A stretch of 64,000 nucleotides of DNA, taken from NCBI GenBank assembly GCA_016703665.1, contig JADJBS010000002.1, forward strand, positions 62,001 through 126,000. Direction: 5' to 3'. Positions 27,486 through 37,256 of the stretch are shown here, piece after piece. Within the stretch, counting starts at the first letter, position 1; each line of letters begins with the position of its first letter. The notes beneath the pieces were generated by a model, which saw only the letters and a list, made by a program, of their open reading frames with translations, did not search any database and was not told the DNA's origin. Source of the stretch: Candidatus Defluviibacillus avedoerensis (GTDB lineage Bacteria > Pseudomonadota > Gammaproteobacteria > Burkholderiales > Burkholderiaceae_C). The position numbers were made by a program, and so were the translations under genes.

Positions 27486-28344
27486 GAACCCTCAAATTAT
27501 AGGTTTTTCACCCGAGAAGCCCCCATCACCGGAGCCAGACTTTCAGGACTGGCTTCAATCGGCTGCGGGGGGCTACATGCTCGCCTGGGAGCGCCGCCAG
27601 TTCGATCTGGCGGTTTCCGATGTCTTTGGCTATCATGCCTTGCAACTCGGTTTACCAGAAATCGACACCCTGCAGACCAATCGCATGCCCCACCGCTGCT
27701 TGGCGCAGTCCATCGATACGCCCAGTCTTGCACAGGCGGCTGCTCTGAGGTCCCGCAGTGCATTGGTGACCGAATTTGACGCACTTCCTTTTCGTGAGCA
27801 TAGCCTGGATCTGGTCACCCTTCCACATGGTCTGGAGCTTTGTCCCGATCCGCATGCCGCGCTGGCAGAAGTCGCACGTGTTTTGCTGCCTGAGGGCCGG
27901 GTGATCATCAGCGGATTGAATCCTGCTAGCCTGTGGGGATTCCGCCAGCGCCGTAGCCACCTATACCAGCGCATCGGTTTGGGGCAGACCTGGGTTGCGG
28001 GCAGTCATGAATGGATTGGCTACTGGCGTTTGCGGGACTGGTTGCGCCTACTCAGTTTTGAGGTGGAATCCGTTCGGTTTGGGTGTTACCGACCCTCCTT
28101 CCAGAACAAGCAGTGGCTGGATCGCATGGCCTGGATGGACCCCATCGGACAGAGCTGGTGGCCCATCTTTGGTAGCACTTACTTTCTGGTGGCCGTCAAA
28201 CGGGTGCGCGGCATGAAGCTCATGGGGCGAGCATGGAAGCGGCACTCTACAATCGGGGTTTCGCCAGTAGCCGCTCCTGTTTCTGTAGCAGGTAGTGCTC
28301 ATCAGACGAGCCGAAACACGGAAAATCCCATTGAATTCGATTGA
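27484..28344 (+). CDS. Class I SAM-dependent methyltransferase
   Basis: About 286 residues. The methyltransferase_11 core shows ALVTEFDALPFREHSLDLVTLPHGLEL and PHAALAEVARVLLPEGRVIISGLNPASLWGFR. The usual glycine-rich motif I is poorly conserved. This gene is conserved between gloB and rnhA in Burkholderiales; target not known. ATG 27484 shares its bases with the gloB start on the other strand; a longer frame from 27451 would run into gloB. Confidence 0.85.
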   Translation: MNPQIIGFSPEKPPSPEPDFQDWLQSAAGGYMLAWERRQFDLAVSDVFGYHALQLGLPEIDTLQTNRMPHRCLAQSIDTPSLAQAAALRSRSALVTEFDALPFREHSLDLVTLPHGLELCPDPHAALAEVARVLLPEGRVIISGLNPASLWGFRQRRSHLYQRIGLGQTWVAGSHEWIGYWRLRDWLRLLSFEVESVRFGCYRPSFQNKQWLDRMAWMDPIGQSWWPIFGSTYFLVAVKRVRGMKLMGRAWKRHSTIGVSPVAAPVSVAGSAHQTSRNTENPIEFD

Positions 28345-28783
28345 CATTTACACGGACGGCGCCTGCAAGGGCAACCCTGGCCCGGGCGGTTGGGGCGTTT
28401 TGCTCAAATCCGCTGGCGCCGAGAAAGAACTTTTTGGTGGAGAGCGTCAAACCACCAACAACCGCATGGAGATGATGGCCGTCATTGAAGCGCTCAAGGC
28501 GCTCAAGCGGCCTTGCGAGGTCAATCTGTACCTGGACAGCGAATACGTGCGCAAAGGCATCACCGAATGGATTCATGGATGGAAGGCCCGCGGGTGGCGC
28601 ACAGCCGCTAAAGAGCCCGTCAAGAATGCCGACCTGTGGCAGGAGATGGATGCTTTGGTGCAGGCCAGCGGCCATCAGATCACCTGGCGCTGGGTCAAAG
28701 GTCACGCCGGTGACCCCGGCAATGAGCGCGCTGACGCGCTGGCCAACAAAGGCGTCAGCCACGCGCTGGGCCAGGCTTTGTAA
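28295..28783 (+). CDS. rnhA: Ribonuclease HI
   Basis: Degrades RNA in RNA-DNA hybrids. Catalytic acidic residues are in IYTDGACKGNPGPGGWG, NNRMEMMAVIEAL and LDSEYVRKGI, with the late Asp in GNERADALAN. The open frame starts at ATG 28295 inside the methyltransferase gene; TTG 28331 (product starting LNSIDIYTDG) better fits the usual 145-150 residue protein. dnaQ, which usually follows rnhA, is absent here. Confidence 0.94.
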   Translation: MLIRRAETRKIPLNSIDIYTDGACKGNPGPGGWGVLLKSAGAEKELFGGERQTTNNRMEMMAVIEALKALKRPCEVNLYLDSEYVRKGITEWIHGWKARGWRTAAKEPVKNADLWQEMDALVQASGHQITWRWVKGHAGDPGNERADALANKGVSHALGQAL

Positions 28784-28894
28784 ACCTGCGGTAAAGCAAG
28801 CGTGGGCGCCCTGTTATCCGGGGGATGCCTGATGTTGGTTTGCACGCTAACTGATACATTGGTCAGTTATTGATTGAAAACAGATTGTCAAGAC

Positions 28895-30187
28895 ATGGCG
28901 TTTAAACCTCTCTACACCACCGTTGCGGTGATTGGCATTGCGGCAGCTTCAGGTGCCGCCTGGTGGTATCAGAACAAGCCCCTGTCCAAAAACCAGGATG
29001 CTGTGCTGGACAAACCCCTGGGCACGGCGTCGGCGCCCGGTGGAGCGGCCAGCGCGCCGCGTGCACCTTCGGTAGAGGTGGCCAAAGTTGAAGTTATGAA
29101 GCTCACAGACGATGCGCAGGCAGTGGGAAACTTGCGGTCGCGGCAGGGGGTGGTCATCCGGCCAGAAATCGGTGGCCGTGTTGCCCAGCTGAACTTCAAG
29201 GACGGAGATCGGGTCAAAAAAGGTCAGTTGCTGGTTCAGCTGGACGACCAACTGCCGCGTGCACAGATGGCGCAGAGCCAAGCCGAACTGTCGATAGCTC
29301 AAACAGTGCATAAACGCAACCAGGAACTGGCCGCGCAAAACTTCATCAGCGCGAGCACGGTGGATTCGAGCGCGTCCGCGCTGGAAGTAGCTCAGGCCAA
29401 GTTGGCCTTGTCCAAAGCCACGGCAGAGCGGTACAAGATATTGGCTCCCTTTGATGGCATGACCGGTATACGCACGGTCAACCCGGGCGACTACCTGAAG
29501 GATGGTGCCGACATCGTCAACATTGAAGACATCGACGCTGTGTTTGTTGACTTCCGGCTGCCCGAGCGGTTTTTGACCAAAATCCGCAAAGGCCAGAAAG
29601 CCTCGGTCGACCTGGACGCGTTGCCCGGTCGCAAGTTTGTCGCCTTCATACAAGCGATTGACCCCTTGATTGATGCTAACGGTCGCTCGGTAGGTGTTCG
29701 TGGCTGCATTGACAACCGGCAACTGCAGTTGCGCCCCGGCATGTTTGCCAGGGTGACCGCAGTGTTTGGCGAACGTGAACGCGCGCTGGTCGTACCCGAA
29801 GAAGCCATCGTTCCGCAGGGGCAAAAAGCCTTCGTCATCAAGGTCGTGGATGGGCCAGAAAAAGACAGCAAGATCAGCCAGCGCGTCGAGGTCAAGGTCG
29901 GCATTCGTCGTCCGGGCCGAGTTGAAATCCTGGAAGGGCTCAGCCCTGACGATATGGTCGTGGTCGCGGGCCAGCAACGGCTTCAAAAAGACGGAGGAAC
30001 GGTCCGGGTGCTCGAGTTGACCCGGGCTCGGCCCGGGACCCCTGCTCCGCAAAATGCAGCCAGTGCGCCTCAGGCGGGTGCCAGCTCACCAGTGGCCATG
30101 ATTGGCAAACCACCTGCCACAGGCAAACCGGCGAATCCGACCAAAGCGCCTGAAGGGCCAAATCCCTGCCTGGCGCTTAAATCCTGA
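28895..30187 (+). CDS. RND efflux periplasmic adaptor (membrane fusion protein)
   Basis: 430 residues from ATG 28895. An N-terminal hydrophobic anchor is followed by VRPEIGGRVAQLNFKDGDRVKKGQLLVQLDD-type lipoyl half-motif (read VIRPEIGGRV), a coiled-coil hairpin, AERYKILAPFDGMTGIRTVNPGDYL and a beta-barrel domain. The tail is Pro/Ala-rich. It connects the inner-membrane RND pump encoded 12 bases downstream to an outer-membrane channel (not in the window). Substrate unknown; no TetR regulator is adjacent. Confidence 0.92.
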   Translation: MAFKPLYTTVAVIGIAAASGAAWWYQNKPLSKNQDAVLDKPLGTASAPGGAASAPRAPSVEVAKVEVMKLTDDAQAVGNLRSRQGVVIRPEIGGRVAQLNFKDGDRVKKGQLLVQLDDQLPRAQMAQSQAELSIAQTVHKRNQELAAQNFISASTVDSSASALEVAQAKLALSKATAERYKILAPFDGMTGIRTVNPGDYLKDGADIVNIEDIDAVFVDFRLPERFLTKIRKGQKASVDLDALPGRKFVAFIQAIDPLIDANGRSVGVRGCIDNRQLQLRPGMFARVTAVFGERERALVVPEEAIVPQGQKAFVIKVVDGPEKDSKISQRVEVKVGIRRPGRVEILEGLSPDDMVVVAGQQRLQKDGGTVRVLELTRARPGTPAPQNAASAPQAGASSPVAMIGKPPATGKPANPTKAPEGPNPCLALKS

Positions 30188-30199
30188 TAGGGCGTCCTC

Positions 30200-33100
30200 A
30201 TGCAACTCGCAGAAGTTTCTATCCGGCGCCCGGTTTTTGCGACAGTTCTGTCGCTCATGGTGCTGCTGATTGGCGCGGTCAGTTTCACAAAACTGTCTGT
30301 GCGCGAATACCCCAAAATTGACGAACCTGTTGTTACCGTCAGCGTCCGCTATGCAGGCGCGTCGGCCGAGGTGATGGAGTCACAGGTCACCAAGCCGCTG
30401 GAAGACTCGATTGCCGGCATTGACGCGGTGGACGTCATCACCTCCATCAGCCGCGCCGAACAAGCGCAGATATCGATTCGTTTTCGACTTGAAAAAGATG
30501 CAGATACTGCCGCGGCTGAAGTGCGTGACCGTACTTCGCGCGTGCGCAACAAGCTGCCTCAGGCCATTGACGAGCCCGTGATCGCCAAGGTTGAGGCCGA
30601 CGCCTTCCCCGTGATCTGGTTGTCGTTCAGCAGTGAGACGCTGACTGCCTTGCAGATCAATGATCTGGTTAGCCGCATTGCCAAGCCACGTCTGCAGACC
30701 GTCACCGGTGCCGCCGATGTACGCATTTTTGGCGAGCGCAAGTATGCGATGCGCGTTTGGCTGGATCCGGACAAGCTAGCCGCTTACAAACTGACCACGC
30801 AGGATGCCGAAGACGCCATTCGCCGCAGCAACCTGGAGGTGCCCGCCGGCCGGATCGAATCCAGCCAGCGTGAGTTCAGTGTGACGTCGCAGACAGATCT
30901 GCAACGCCCCAATCAGTTCTCGGACATCATCATCAAAAACGCCAACGGATTCCCTGTGCGCATCCGCGATGTCGGCAGGGTGCAAGAGGGTGCCGTGGAC
31001 GAGCGCAGTTCAACCCGGCTAAACGGTCGTGCTGCCATCACCGCTGGCGTGATTCGCCAGGCCACAGCCAATCCGCTGGACTTGAGCAACGGTGTGCGCG
31101 CCATGATCCCCAAATTGCAGGCCGATCTACCGCCGGGCGTTAGCATTGATATTGCCAACGACAATTCGGTGTTCATTGACCGCTCTATCAAGAACGTGTT
31201 CTCCACCATTCTCGAAGCCGTGCTTCTGGTGGCCTTGGTGGTGTTCTTGTTCCTGCGCACCTTGCGTGCATCCATCATTCCGGTGATCACCATTCCGGTG
31301 TGTTTGATCGGTACGTTTTCACTCATGTCACTGGCGGGGTTCAGTATCAACACGCTCACCCTGCTGGCGCTGGTGCTGGCCATTGGCTTGGTGGTGGACG
31401 ATGCCATTGTGGTGCTGGAGAACATCTACCGTCACATTGAAGAAGGGCTGGACCCGTTTTCCGCCTCTATTAAAGGTGCCAAGGAAGTGGGTTTTGCAGT
31501 TGTGGCGATGACGCTCACGTTGGCGGCCGTTTATGCGCCACTGGCCTTTACACCTGGTCGCACCGGGCGCTTGTTCATTGAATTTGCGCTGGCGCTTGCG
31601 GGTGCCGTCGTCGTGTCTGGTTTTATCGCGCTGACCCTGTCGCCGATGATGTGCTCGCTCTTGCTCAAGCACAATCCCAATCCCAGCTGGTTTGACCGCA
31701 ACATGGAAAAGTTGCTCAATTTTGCGGTCAGTGTTTATGAGCGCATGCTGACCTGGCTGGTCAGCACTCGGTACGACCGCGACCGTGCCCAGATGGGTAT
31801 AGGTGCAAAATTCAAGCGTTTTTTTCTGGACACCCGCTGGATTGTGATTGGTGTGATGCTGGTCTGTGCCTGGGGTATCTACAGCATTCTGCCCAACATG
31901 AAGCGCGAACTGGCGCCGCTAGAAGACCGCGGGCAGGTGCTGGCGGTTGTCACAGCTCCAGACGGTTCAACGCTCGACTACACCGAAAAATATGTCCGGG
32001 CCCTGGAACGAATCGGCGACGGCTACAAAGAGTTTGACCGGATTTTTGTGACCGTTGGCAACCCGACTGTCAGCCAGGCGAGTGTGTTTTACAGGGCTGT
32101 TGACTGGGAAAAACGCTCGCGCACCACGCTGGAAATGGCCCGGGAAATGCAACCCAAGATGGCTGCTTTGCCCGGGGTCACAACCTTCCCGATCACGCCA
32201 CCGTCGCTTGGGCAGGGCTTTCGTGAGCGACCAGTCAATTTTGTGATCGTTACCTCGGATAGCTATCAGAATCTTGCCAGTGTTGCCCGCCAAATGATGG
32301 ACGAGATTGCCAAGAATCCGGGCATTGTCAGCGCGGACATCGATCTGCGGCTCAACAAGCCTGAGCTCAAGGTGGACGTTGACCGCGACAAAGCCTCAGA
32401 CCTGGGTGTGAACGTGGACGCGATCGCGCGCGCCGTGGAGACCATGCTCGGTGGGCGTCAGGTCACTCGATACAAGCGAGAAGGCGAGCAGTTTGACGTC
32501 ATCGTGCAGACCCAATCCACAGGTCGTGACACACCTGATGACATCGAGAAGATCTTCGTGCGAGGTCGGGGCGACACCATGATTCCGCTTGCCACTTTGG
32601 TCAAGGTGCGCGAGTCGGTCTCTCCGCGTGAACTCAACCACTTCAGCCAGCGCCGGTCAGTGTCTATCACTGCCAATTTGTCACCCGACTATTCGCTGGG
32701 TCAAGCACTGGAATTCCTGGACAGCACTGCAGCCAAGGTATTGAAGCCTGGTTACAGCACCGACTTGAATGGCACCTCGCGCGAATTCCGTAACTCGCAG
32801 GGCGCATTGGTGCTGGTGTTTGCGTTGGCATTGTTGTTTATCTTTTTGGTACTGGCGGCACAGTTCGAAAGCTTTATCGATCCTTTTGTGATCATGCTGT
32901 CTGTGCCACTGTCCATGATTGGTGCGTTGCTGGCCTTGAAATGGTCCAACAGCTCGCTCAATGTGTACTCTCAGATCGGGTTAATTACACTGGTCGGTTT
33001 GATTACCAAGCATGGCATTTTGATTGTGGAGTTTGCCAACCAGTTGCGCGAGGGTACAGATACCACTGCCCCCATGCCGATGTTGCCTGCAGTCATCAAG

Positions 33101-33394
33101 GCTGCGGCGCAACGCCTGCGCCCGATCATGATGACCACCGGGGCCATGGTGCTCGGGGCGGTGCCATTGGCTCTGTCAACGGGTGCCGGTGCCGAAAGCC
33201 GTATTCAGATCGGTTGGGTGATCGTGGGCGGCATGAGTCTGGGCACCTTGCTCACCGTGTTCGTGGTGCCCACTATGTACACGTTGCTGGCGCGTCAGCA
33301 CGCCCCCGGTGCGAATAAAACGACGGCTTTGGATCAACCCGAACTGGCCCATGTGCCGGTCGGCGCCAGTGGCGGTGACTTGATAGCGAAATGA
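30200..33394 (+). CDS. RND-family inner-membrane efflux permease (AcrB-like)
   Basis: 1,064 residues, full length for an HAE1-type RND pump. ISIRRPVFATVLSLMVLLIG at the N-terminus, the proton-relay helix with LALVLAIGLVVDDAIVVLENIYRHIE (the Asp pair), and LITLVGLITKHGILIVEFANQL in the second repeat are all present, along with two large periplasmic loops. Exports hydrophobic compounds using proton motive force. In an operon with the adaptor gene upstream. Confidence 0.94.
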   Translation: MQLAEVSIRRPVFATVLSLMVLLIGAVSFTKLSVREYPKIDEPVVTVSVRYAGASAEVMESQVTKPLEDSIAGIDAVDVITSISRAEQAQISIRFRLEKDADTAAAEVRDRTSRVRNKLPQAIDEPVIAKVEADAFPVIWLSFSSETLTALQINDLVSRIAKPRLQTVTGAADVRIFGERKYAMRVWLDPDKLAAYKLTTQDAEDAIRRSNLEVPAGRIESSQREFSVTSQTDLQRPNQFSDIIIKNANGFPVRIRDVGRVQEGAVDERSSTRLNGRAAITAGVIRQATANPLDLSNGVRAMIPKLQADLPPGVSIDIANDNSVFIDRSIKNVFSTILEAVLLVALVVFLFLRTLRASIIPVITIPVCLIGTFSLMSLAGFSINTLTLLALVLAIGLVVDDAIVVLENIYRHIEEGLDPFSASIKGAKEVGFAVVAMTLTLAAVYAPLAFTPGRTGRLFIEFALALAGAVVVSGFIALTLSPMMCSLLLKHNPNPSWFDRNMEKLLNFAVSVYERMLTWLVSTRYDRDRAQMGIGAKFKRFFLDTRWIVIGVMLVCAWGIYSILPNMKRELAPLEDRGQVLAVVTAPDGSTLDYTEKYVRALERIGDGYKEFDRIFVTVGNPTVSQASVFYRAVDWEKRSRTTLEMAREMQPKMAALPGVTTFPITPPSLGQGFRERPVNFVIVTSDSYQNLASVARQMMDEIAKNPGIVSADIDLRLNKPELKVDVDRDKASDLGVNVDAIARAVETMLGGRQVTRYKREGEQFDVIVQTQSTGRDTPDDIEKIFVRGRGDTMIPLATLVKVRESVSPRELNHFSQRRSVSITANLSPDYSLGQALEFLDSTAAKVLKPGYSTDLNGTSREFRNSQGALVLVFALALLFIFLVLAAQFESFIDPFVIMLSVPLSMIGALLALKWSNSSLNVYSQIGLITLVGLITKHGILIVEFANQLREGTDTTAPMPMLPAVIKAAAQRLRPIMMTTGAMVLGAVPLALSTGAGAESRIQIGWVIVGGMSLGTLLTVFVVPTMYTLLARQHAPGANKTTALDQPELAHVPVGASGGDLIAK

Positions 33395-33434
33395 GCCGTC
33401 GTTGGCACTGCACGGTGCGTCGGCTCTGGTGTGC

Positions 33435-35390
33435 TCAAGTACCTATCAACCCACCATCGTTGCGCCGAATCGCCACGGTCGAGGACCGTGGGCGGTTCCC
33501 AACTCCTCCAAACTGATTCTGCGGCCAGCTTGAAAATTTGTTGGGCTGAGCCGGGTCGCTTCGGTCGCTCGGAGATTCACCTGGGTGCTGGACGTTGATG
33601 AACAGGGTGCGGCCATCAGGCGTCAGGCTGCACCCGGTGATTTCGCAATTGACTGGGCCCGTCAAGAACCGGCGGATTTCGCCTGTGTTCAGGTCGCAGG
33701 CCAGCATCTGGTTGTTGCCAATGTTTTTGAATTCGCCCTTGTTCATCTCGGATGAATGCGCGTCGGTCTGAATCCACAGCACACCGCGGTCGTCCAACAT
33801 CAGGCCATCGGGGCAGCCAAAGATGTCGCCTTTGACATTGCCTTTTGCCTCAGACCGATCGTTGGCCGGGTCGCCTGCCAGAACCAGGTGGCTCCAGCGC
33901 ATGGCGATGGCGTCGAAGTCGCCAGTTTCTTGCCAGCGGATGATTTGCCCCATCGCGTTCTTGGTACGTGGGTTGGCGGCGTCCACGCCGGGGTTGTCGC
34001 CCACGCCACGGGCACTGTTGTTGGTGAGGGTGCAAAACACCTCACGGGTGGCAGGGTTGATGGCCATCCACTCGGGGCGGTCCATCTTGGTGCCGCCCAG
34101 CGCGTCGCTGGCCTGCCGTGCTTTGATGACGACTTCGCCCTGGTCGGCAAAACCGTTGGCGGTGGTGAGTGGTCCTGTTCCGTGCACCAGGGGAAGCCAG
34201 CGGCCCGTGCCATCAGCGTCAAAGCGGGCGACGTAAAGGACGCCGTTGTCCAGCAGTGTGCGATTGGCCTGGGCCTGCGTGAGGCCGTTACCCGCAGGTG
34301 CAATTTTGTCGCGGCTGACAAACTTGTAGATGTATTCAAAGCGGGCGTCTTCACCTGAATAGACCACGGCGCGCCCGTCCTGCGTCACGGCCACCCAGGC
34401 ACCCTCATGGGCGGCGCGGCCCATGGCAGTGCGTTTGATGGGGGTTGATGTTGGGTCCATCGGGTCTACTTCCACCACCCAGCCAAAGCGGTTGAACTCG
34501 TTGGGGTGCAGGGTGCTGTCAAAGCGCTTATCGTGCGCAGGCCAGCCAAAAAATGCGCCTTTGTTCAGGCCCCAGCGTTTTTGGTGTTCGGTGAAGGGGC
34601 CATTGCCGCCAGCAAAGTAAAAGCGGAAGTTCTCTTCACCCGACAAATACGTGCCCCATGGCGTTTTGCCCGCAGCGCAATTGTTGAAGGTGCCAAGCAC
34701 GGTTGTGCCCTGAGGGTCATCTGCCGTGCGCATCATGGCGTGGCCAGCGGCTGGGCCACCCAGTGCAAAAGGTGTGGTGGCGGTCAGGCGGCGCGCCCAT
34801 TTGGACGGACGAACCATTCGCCAAGCTTGGCCATTTTGGCGTTCGACTTCGATGATCGAAATACCATGCGAAGCCTGCGACTTGCGCACCTTCTCGGCGC
34901 TCCAGGTCTTTAATCCATCTGTGTGAAGCAGGCCGTCGTCAACGTATTCATGGTTCATCACCAGCAGGCCATGGTCAGCTCCGTCCAGTGGGTAAAAGTG
35001 CATGCCGTCATGGTGCATACCCATTTGCACGGCCTGGTCTGCCGCTGTGTTGCTGCCATCAGGCAGCCAGGCCGGCATGTTGCCTGGTACACCCACGGCC
35101 TCACCCCAGGGCTCCAGAATTTGCGCGTTGTAGCCGTCTGGCACATTGACCCGGTCGGCAGTGCTGGCAGAGATGCCATCGAAGCCCAGTACCGGGCCTT
35201 TCCCCGGCATGCTGGCGCACGCCACCGTGGCGCCTGCGGCCAGCGCGACGGGACTCCACCGGAAGAACTGCTGCGCCAAAGCGCCCAGCGAGGCTTGCAG
35301 AAGCTGCCTGCGCTCTAAGGCGGAAATACTGTGAATGTCTGGGTTGGCAGAGCGGTTGCTGTCTTCCATCAGATCAAAGTCTTTGGCCAT
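33435..35390 (-). CDS. PhoX-family (DUF839) phosphatase
   Basis: About 651 residues from ATG 35390, which has a GAGGA ribosome site. The N-terminus carries a twin-arginine-like ERRQLLQASLGALAQQ stretch, suggesting Tat export. The body has MNHEYVDDGLL, GTFNNCAAGKTPWGTYLSGEENF and WMAINPATREVFCTLTNN, the metal-ligand motifs of PhoX alkaline phosphatases (Ca/Fe enzymes). Last gene of the moaA-mobA-GNAT-moeA strand, about 40 bases after moeA, though it need not share its function. Confidence 0.88.
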   Translation of the reverse strand: MAKDFDLMEDSNRSANPDIHSISALERRQLLQASLGALAQQFFRWSPVALAAGATVACASMPGKGPVLGFDGISASTADRVNVPDGYNAQILEPWGEAVGVPGNMPAWLPDGSNTAADQAVQMGMHHDGMHFYPLDGADHGLLVMNHEYVDDGLLHTDGLKTWSAEKVRKSQASHGISIIEVERQNGQAWRMVRPSKWARRLTATTPFALGGPAAGHAMMRTADDPQGTTVLGTFNNCAAGKTPWGTYLSGEENFRFYFAGGNGPFTEHQKRWGLNKGAFFGWPAHDKRFDSTLHPNEFNRFGWVVEVDPMDPTSTPIKRTAMGRAAHEGAWVAVTQDGRAVVYSGEDARFEYIYKFVSRDKIAPAGNGLTQAQANRTLLDNGVLYVARFDADGTGRWLPLVHGTGPLTTANGFADQGEVVIKARQASDALGGTKMDRPEWMAINPATREVFCTLTNNSARGVGDNPGVDAANPRTKNAMGQIIRWQETGDFDAIAMRWSHLVLAGDPANDRSEAKGNVKGDIFGCPDGLMLDDRGVLWIQTDAHSSEMNKGEFKNIGNNQMLACDLNTGEIRRFLTGPVNCEITGCSLTPDGRTLFINVQHPGESPSDRSDPAQPNKFSSWPQNQFGGVGNRPRSSTVAIRRNDGGLIGT

Positions 35391-35430
35391 GGTCCTTGTC
35401 CTCTTTAACTTTAAATTGCCTCGTTGATTT

Positions 35431-36705
35431 TCAAATAGCGCCGTCAAACATCATCACGTCCACCGGATCTCCGATTTCCACATTTCCCTGGTCATGTTGC
35501 AGCACGATCAAGCCATTGGCTTGCACCATGGAGCTGAGTACCCCAGAGCCCTGATTTCCGGTGGTTCTGACGGTCAGGCTTCCTCGTGAATCCTGAATGA
35601 CGATGCCGCGTTGAAACTCGGTGCGCCCCGGTTTTTTTCGCAGCGGCTCCAGGCTGGTAGCCCGCAGCATGGGGCTTGCATGGCTGATTGCACCCATCAT
35701 CAGTAAAAGGGCAGGGCGCACAAAGGCTAGAAAGGTCACCATGACGGCAACCGGGTTGCCCGGCAGACCAAACAGCACAGCATGGCCGGTGCGGCCCACG
35801 GCCATGGGCCGACCTGGCCGCATGGCAATGCGCCAAAAAGCCACGTCGCCCAGTTCTCGCATCATGGCCTTGGTGTGGTCAGCCTCGCCCACACTCACAC
35901 CGCCGCTTGTGATGATGGCGTCAGCTTTGAAGGCGGCTGTGCTGAAGGCCTCTTTGAGTGCAGCAGGGTCGTCGCGCACCACGCCCATGTCAATCACCTC
36001 GATGCCCATGCGTTTGAGCAAGCCAAACACCGTGTAGCGGTTGCTGTCGTACACCGCACCTTCGCGAGGTTCGTCGCCCAGGCTAAGGATCTCGTCACCG
36101 GTTGAAAAATAGGCCACTCGCAATCGCCTAAAAACTTCGACTTTGGCCAGACCCAGGCTTGCAATCAGGCCCAACGCTGCAGGCGTGATGCGATCACCGC
36201 GTTTCATCGCAGGCTCACCTTGCATCAGGTCTTCACCCCGCAGGCGCCGGTTGTCCCCGCGCTGAAGTATCCCGGGCGGAATCTGCACAGCCTCGCCACC
36301 AGAATCCACGGTGAGCTGAGTCAATTCCTGCGGCACCACGGTGTCCAGCCCAGCGGGTAAGACGGCGCCGGTCATGATCTTCAGGCATTCGCCTGTTCGC
36401 ACGTCGCCTTGCCAGGCCGGTCCCGCCAAGGCGGTGCCAACCACCTTCAAGCTCAGGGGCGCGCTGCCGAGTTGAGCGCCGTCGAAAGCAAAGCCGTCCA
36501 TGGCAGAGTTGTCGTGCGGCGGCACGCTGATGGGGGACACCAGGTCTTGCGCCAGAACCCGGTCCAGGGCGTCAAACAGGGCCAATGTTTCGGTGTGTGC
36601 AACGGGCGTGACAAGCTGGGCCAGAAAGGCGTTCACTGTATCGGCGCGCAGGGCTTTGGGGTCGTAGCCTTGCAATTCGGCCGCAATCTCGTCAAGGGTT
36701 TTCAT
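35431..36705 (-). CDS. moeA: Molybdopterin molybdenumtransferase
   Basis: 424 residues. MoeA domains in order: SVPPHDNSAMDGFAF, LKIMTGAVLPAGLDTVVP, FSTGDEI and YDSNRYTVFGLLKRMGIEV, IITSGGVSVGEADHTK, AMRPGRPMAVGR and LFGLPGNPVAVMVTF. Inserts molybdate into adenylylated molybdopterin to give Moco. Its ATG overlaps the GNAT stop (ATGA) in the moaA operon. Confidence 0.95.
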   Translation of the reverse strand: MKTLDEIAAELQGYDPKALRADTVNAFLAQLVTPVAHTETLALFDALDRVLAQDLVSPISVPPHDNSAMDGFAFDGAQLGSAPLSLKVVGTALAGPAWQGDVRTGECLKIMTGAVLPAGLDTVVPQELTQLTVDSGGEAVQIPPGILQRGDNRRLRGEDLMQGEPAMKRGDRITPAALGLIASLGLAKVEVFRRLRVAYFSTGDEILSLGDEPREGAVYDSNRYTVFGLLKRMGIEVIDMGVVRDDPAALKEAFSTAAFKADAIITSGGVSVGEADHTKAMMRELGDVAFWRIAMRPGRPMAVGRTGHAVLFGLPGNPVAVMVTFLAFVRPALLLMMGAISHASPMLRATSLEPLRKKPGRTEFQRGIVIQDSRGSLTVRTTGNQGSGVLSSMVQANGLIVLQHDQGNVEIGDPVDVMMFDGAI

Positions 36706-37256
36706 GGTCTGGCTTGCTTGTCTATCCAGCGTTGCATCAGGAGTTTGTCAAAGTAGCAGCCATCTACGTGGATGGCACGGTCTAGCTGCCCATAGGAGGT
36801 GAAGCCCGCGCGCTCGTACAGGCGCACCGTGTGGGCATTGCTGGCGGTCACACTCAGGGTTAATAACTTCAAATCGGTATTTCGGCTTACCAGATATACC
36901 AAGTTTGCTATCAAATTGTTTGCAATTCCTTGCCTTTGAGCTGGTGCTGCGACCATCATGGCCACGATATCGGCGCAGTGGTGCTTCTTGGTGCGCGGGT
37001 CCCGTTCGCAAGTCAGGGCTCCCAGCAGGCTGCCATTGCCATCGAAGGCACCCAGCGTGATGGCGCCGCCGGGGCGCATTTGCTCGACAGGTCCAAACCG
37101 GTGGGCGTAGCTTTCGGGTGTGTTGAGGGCTTGCGATTCGTAGTCGGAGGTGAAGGCTTCGGGTGCAGCCTTCAAACTGGCGTCACGCAGGTGTTTGTAG
37201 GCGCTTGCGTCTGAGGGTTCCAGCAAGCGGTAGATCACTTCGGAGGGGGCATTCAT
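36702..37256 (-). CDS. GNAT-family N-acetyltransferase
   Basis: 184 residues with the acetyl-CoA loop MMVAAPAQRQGIANNLIANLV (Q-x-x-G-I/A) and LTLSVTASNAHTVRLYERAGFTSYG, the standard GNAT C-terminal half. Substrate unknown. It is wedged by ATGA overlaps between mobA and moeA, so co-expression is near certain, but a role in cofactor synthesis is unproven. Confidence 0.9.
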   Translation of the reverse strand: MNAPSEVIYRLLEPSDASAYKHLRDASLKAAPEAFTSDYESQALNTPESYAHRFGPVEQMRPGGAITLGAFDGNGSLLGALTCERDPRTKKHHCADIVAMMVAAPAQRQGIANNLIANLVYLVSRNTDLKLLTLSVTASNAHTVRLYERAGFTSYGQLDRAIHVDGCYFDKLLMQRWIDKQARP

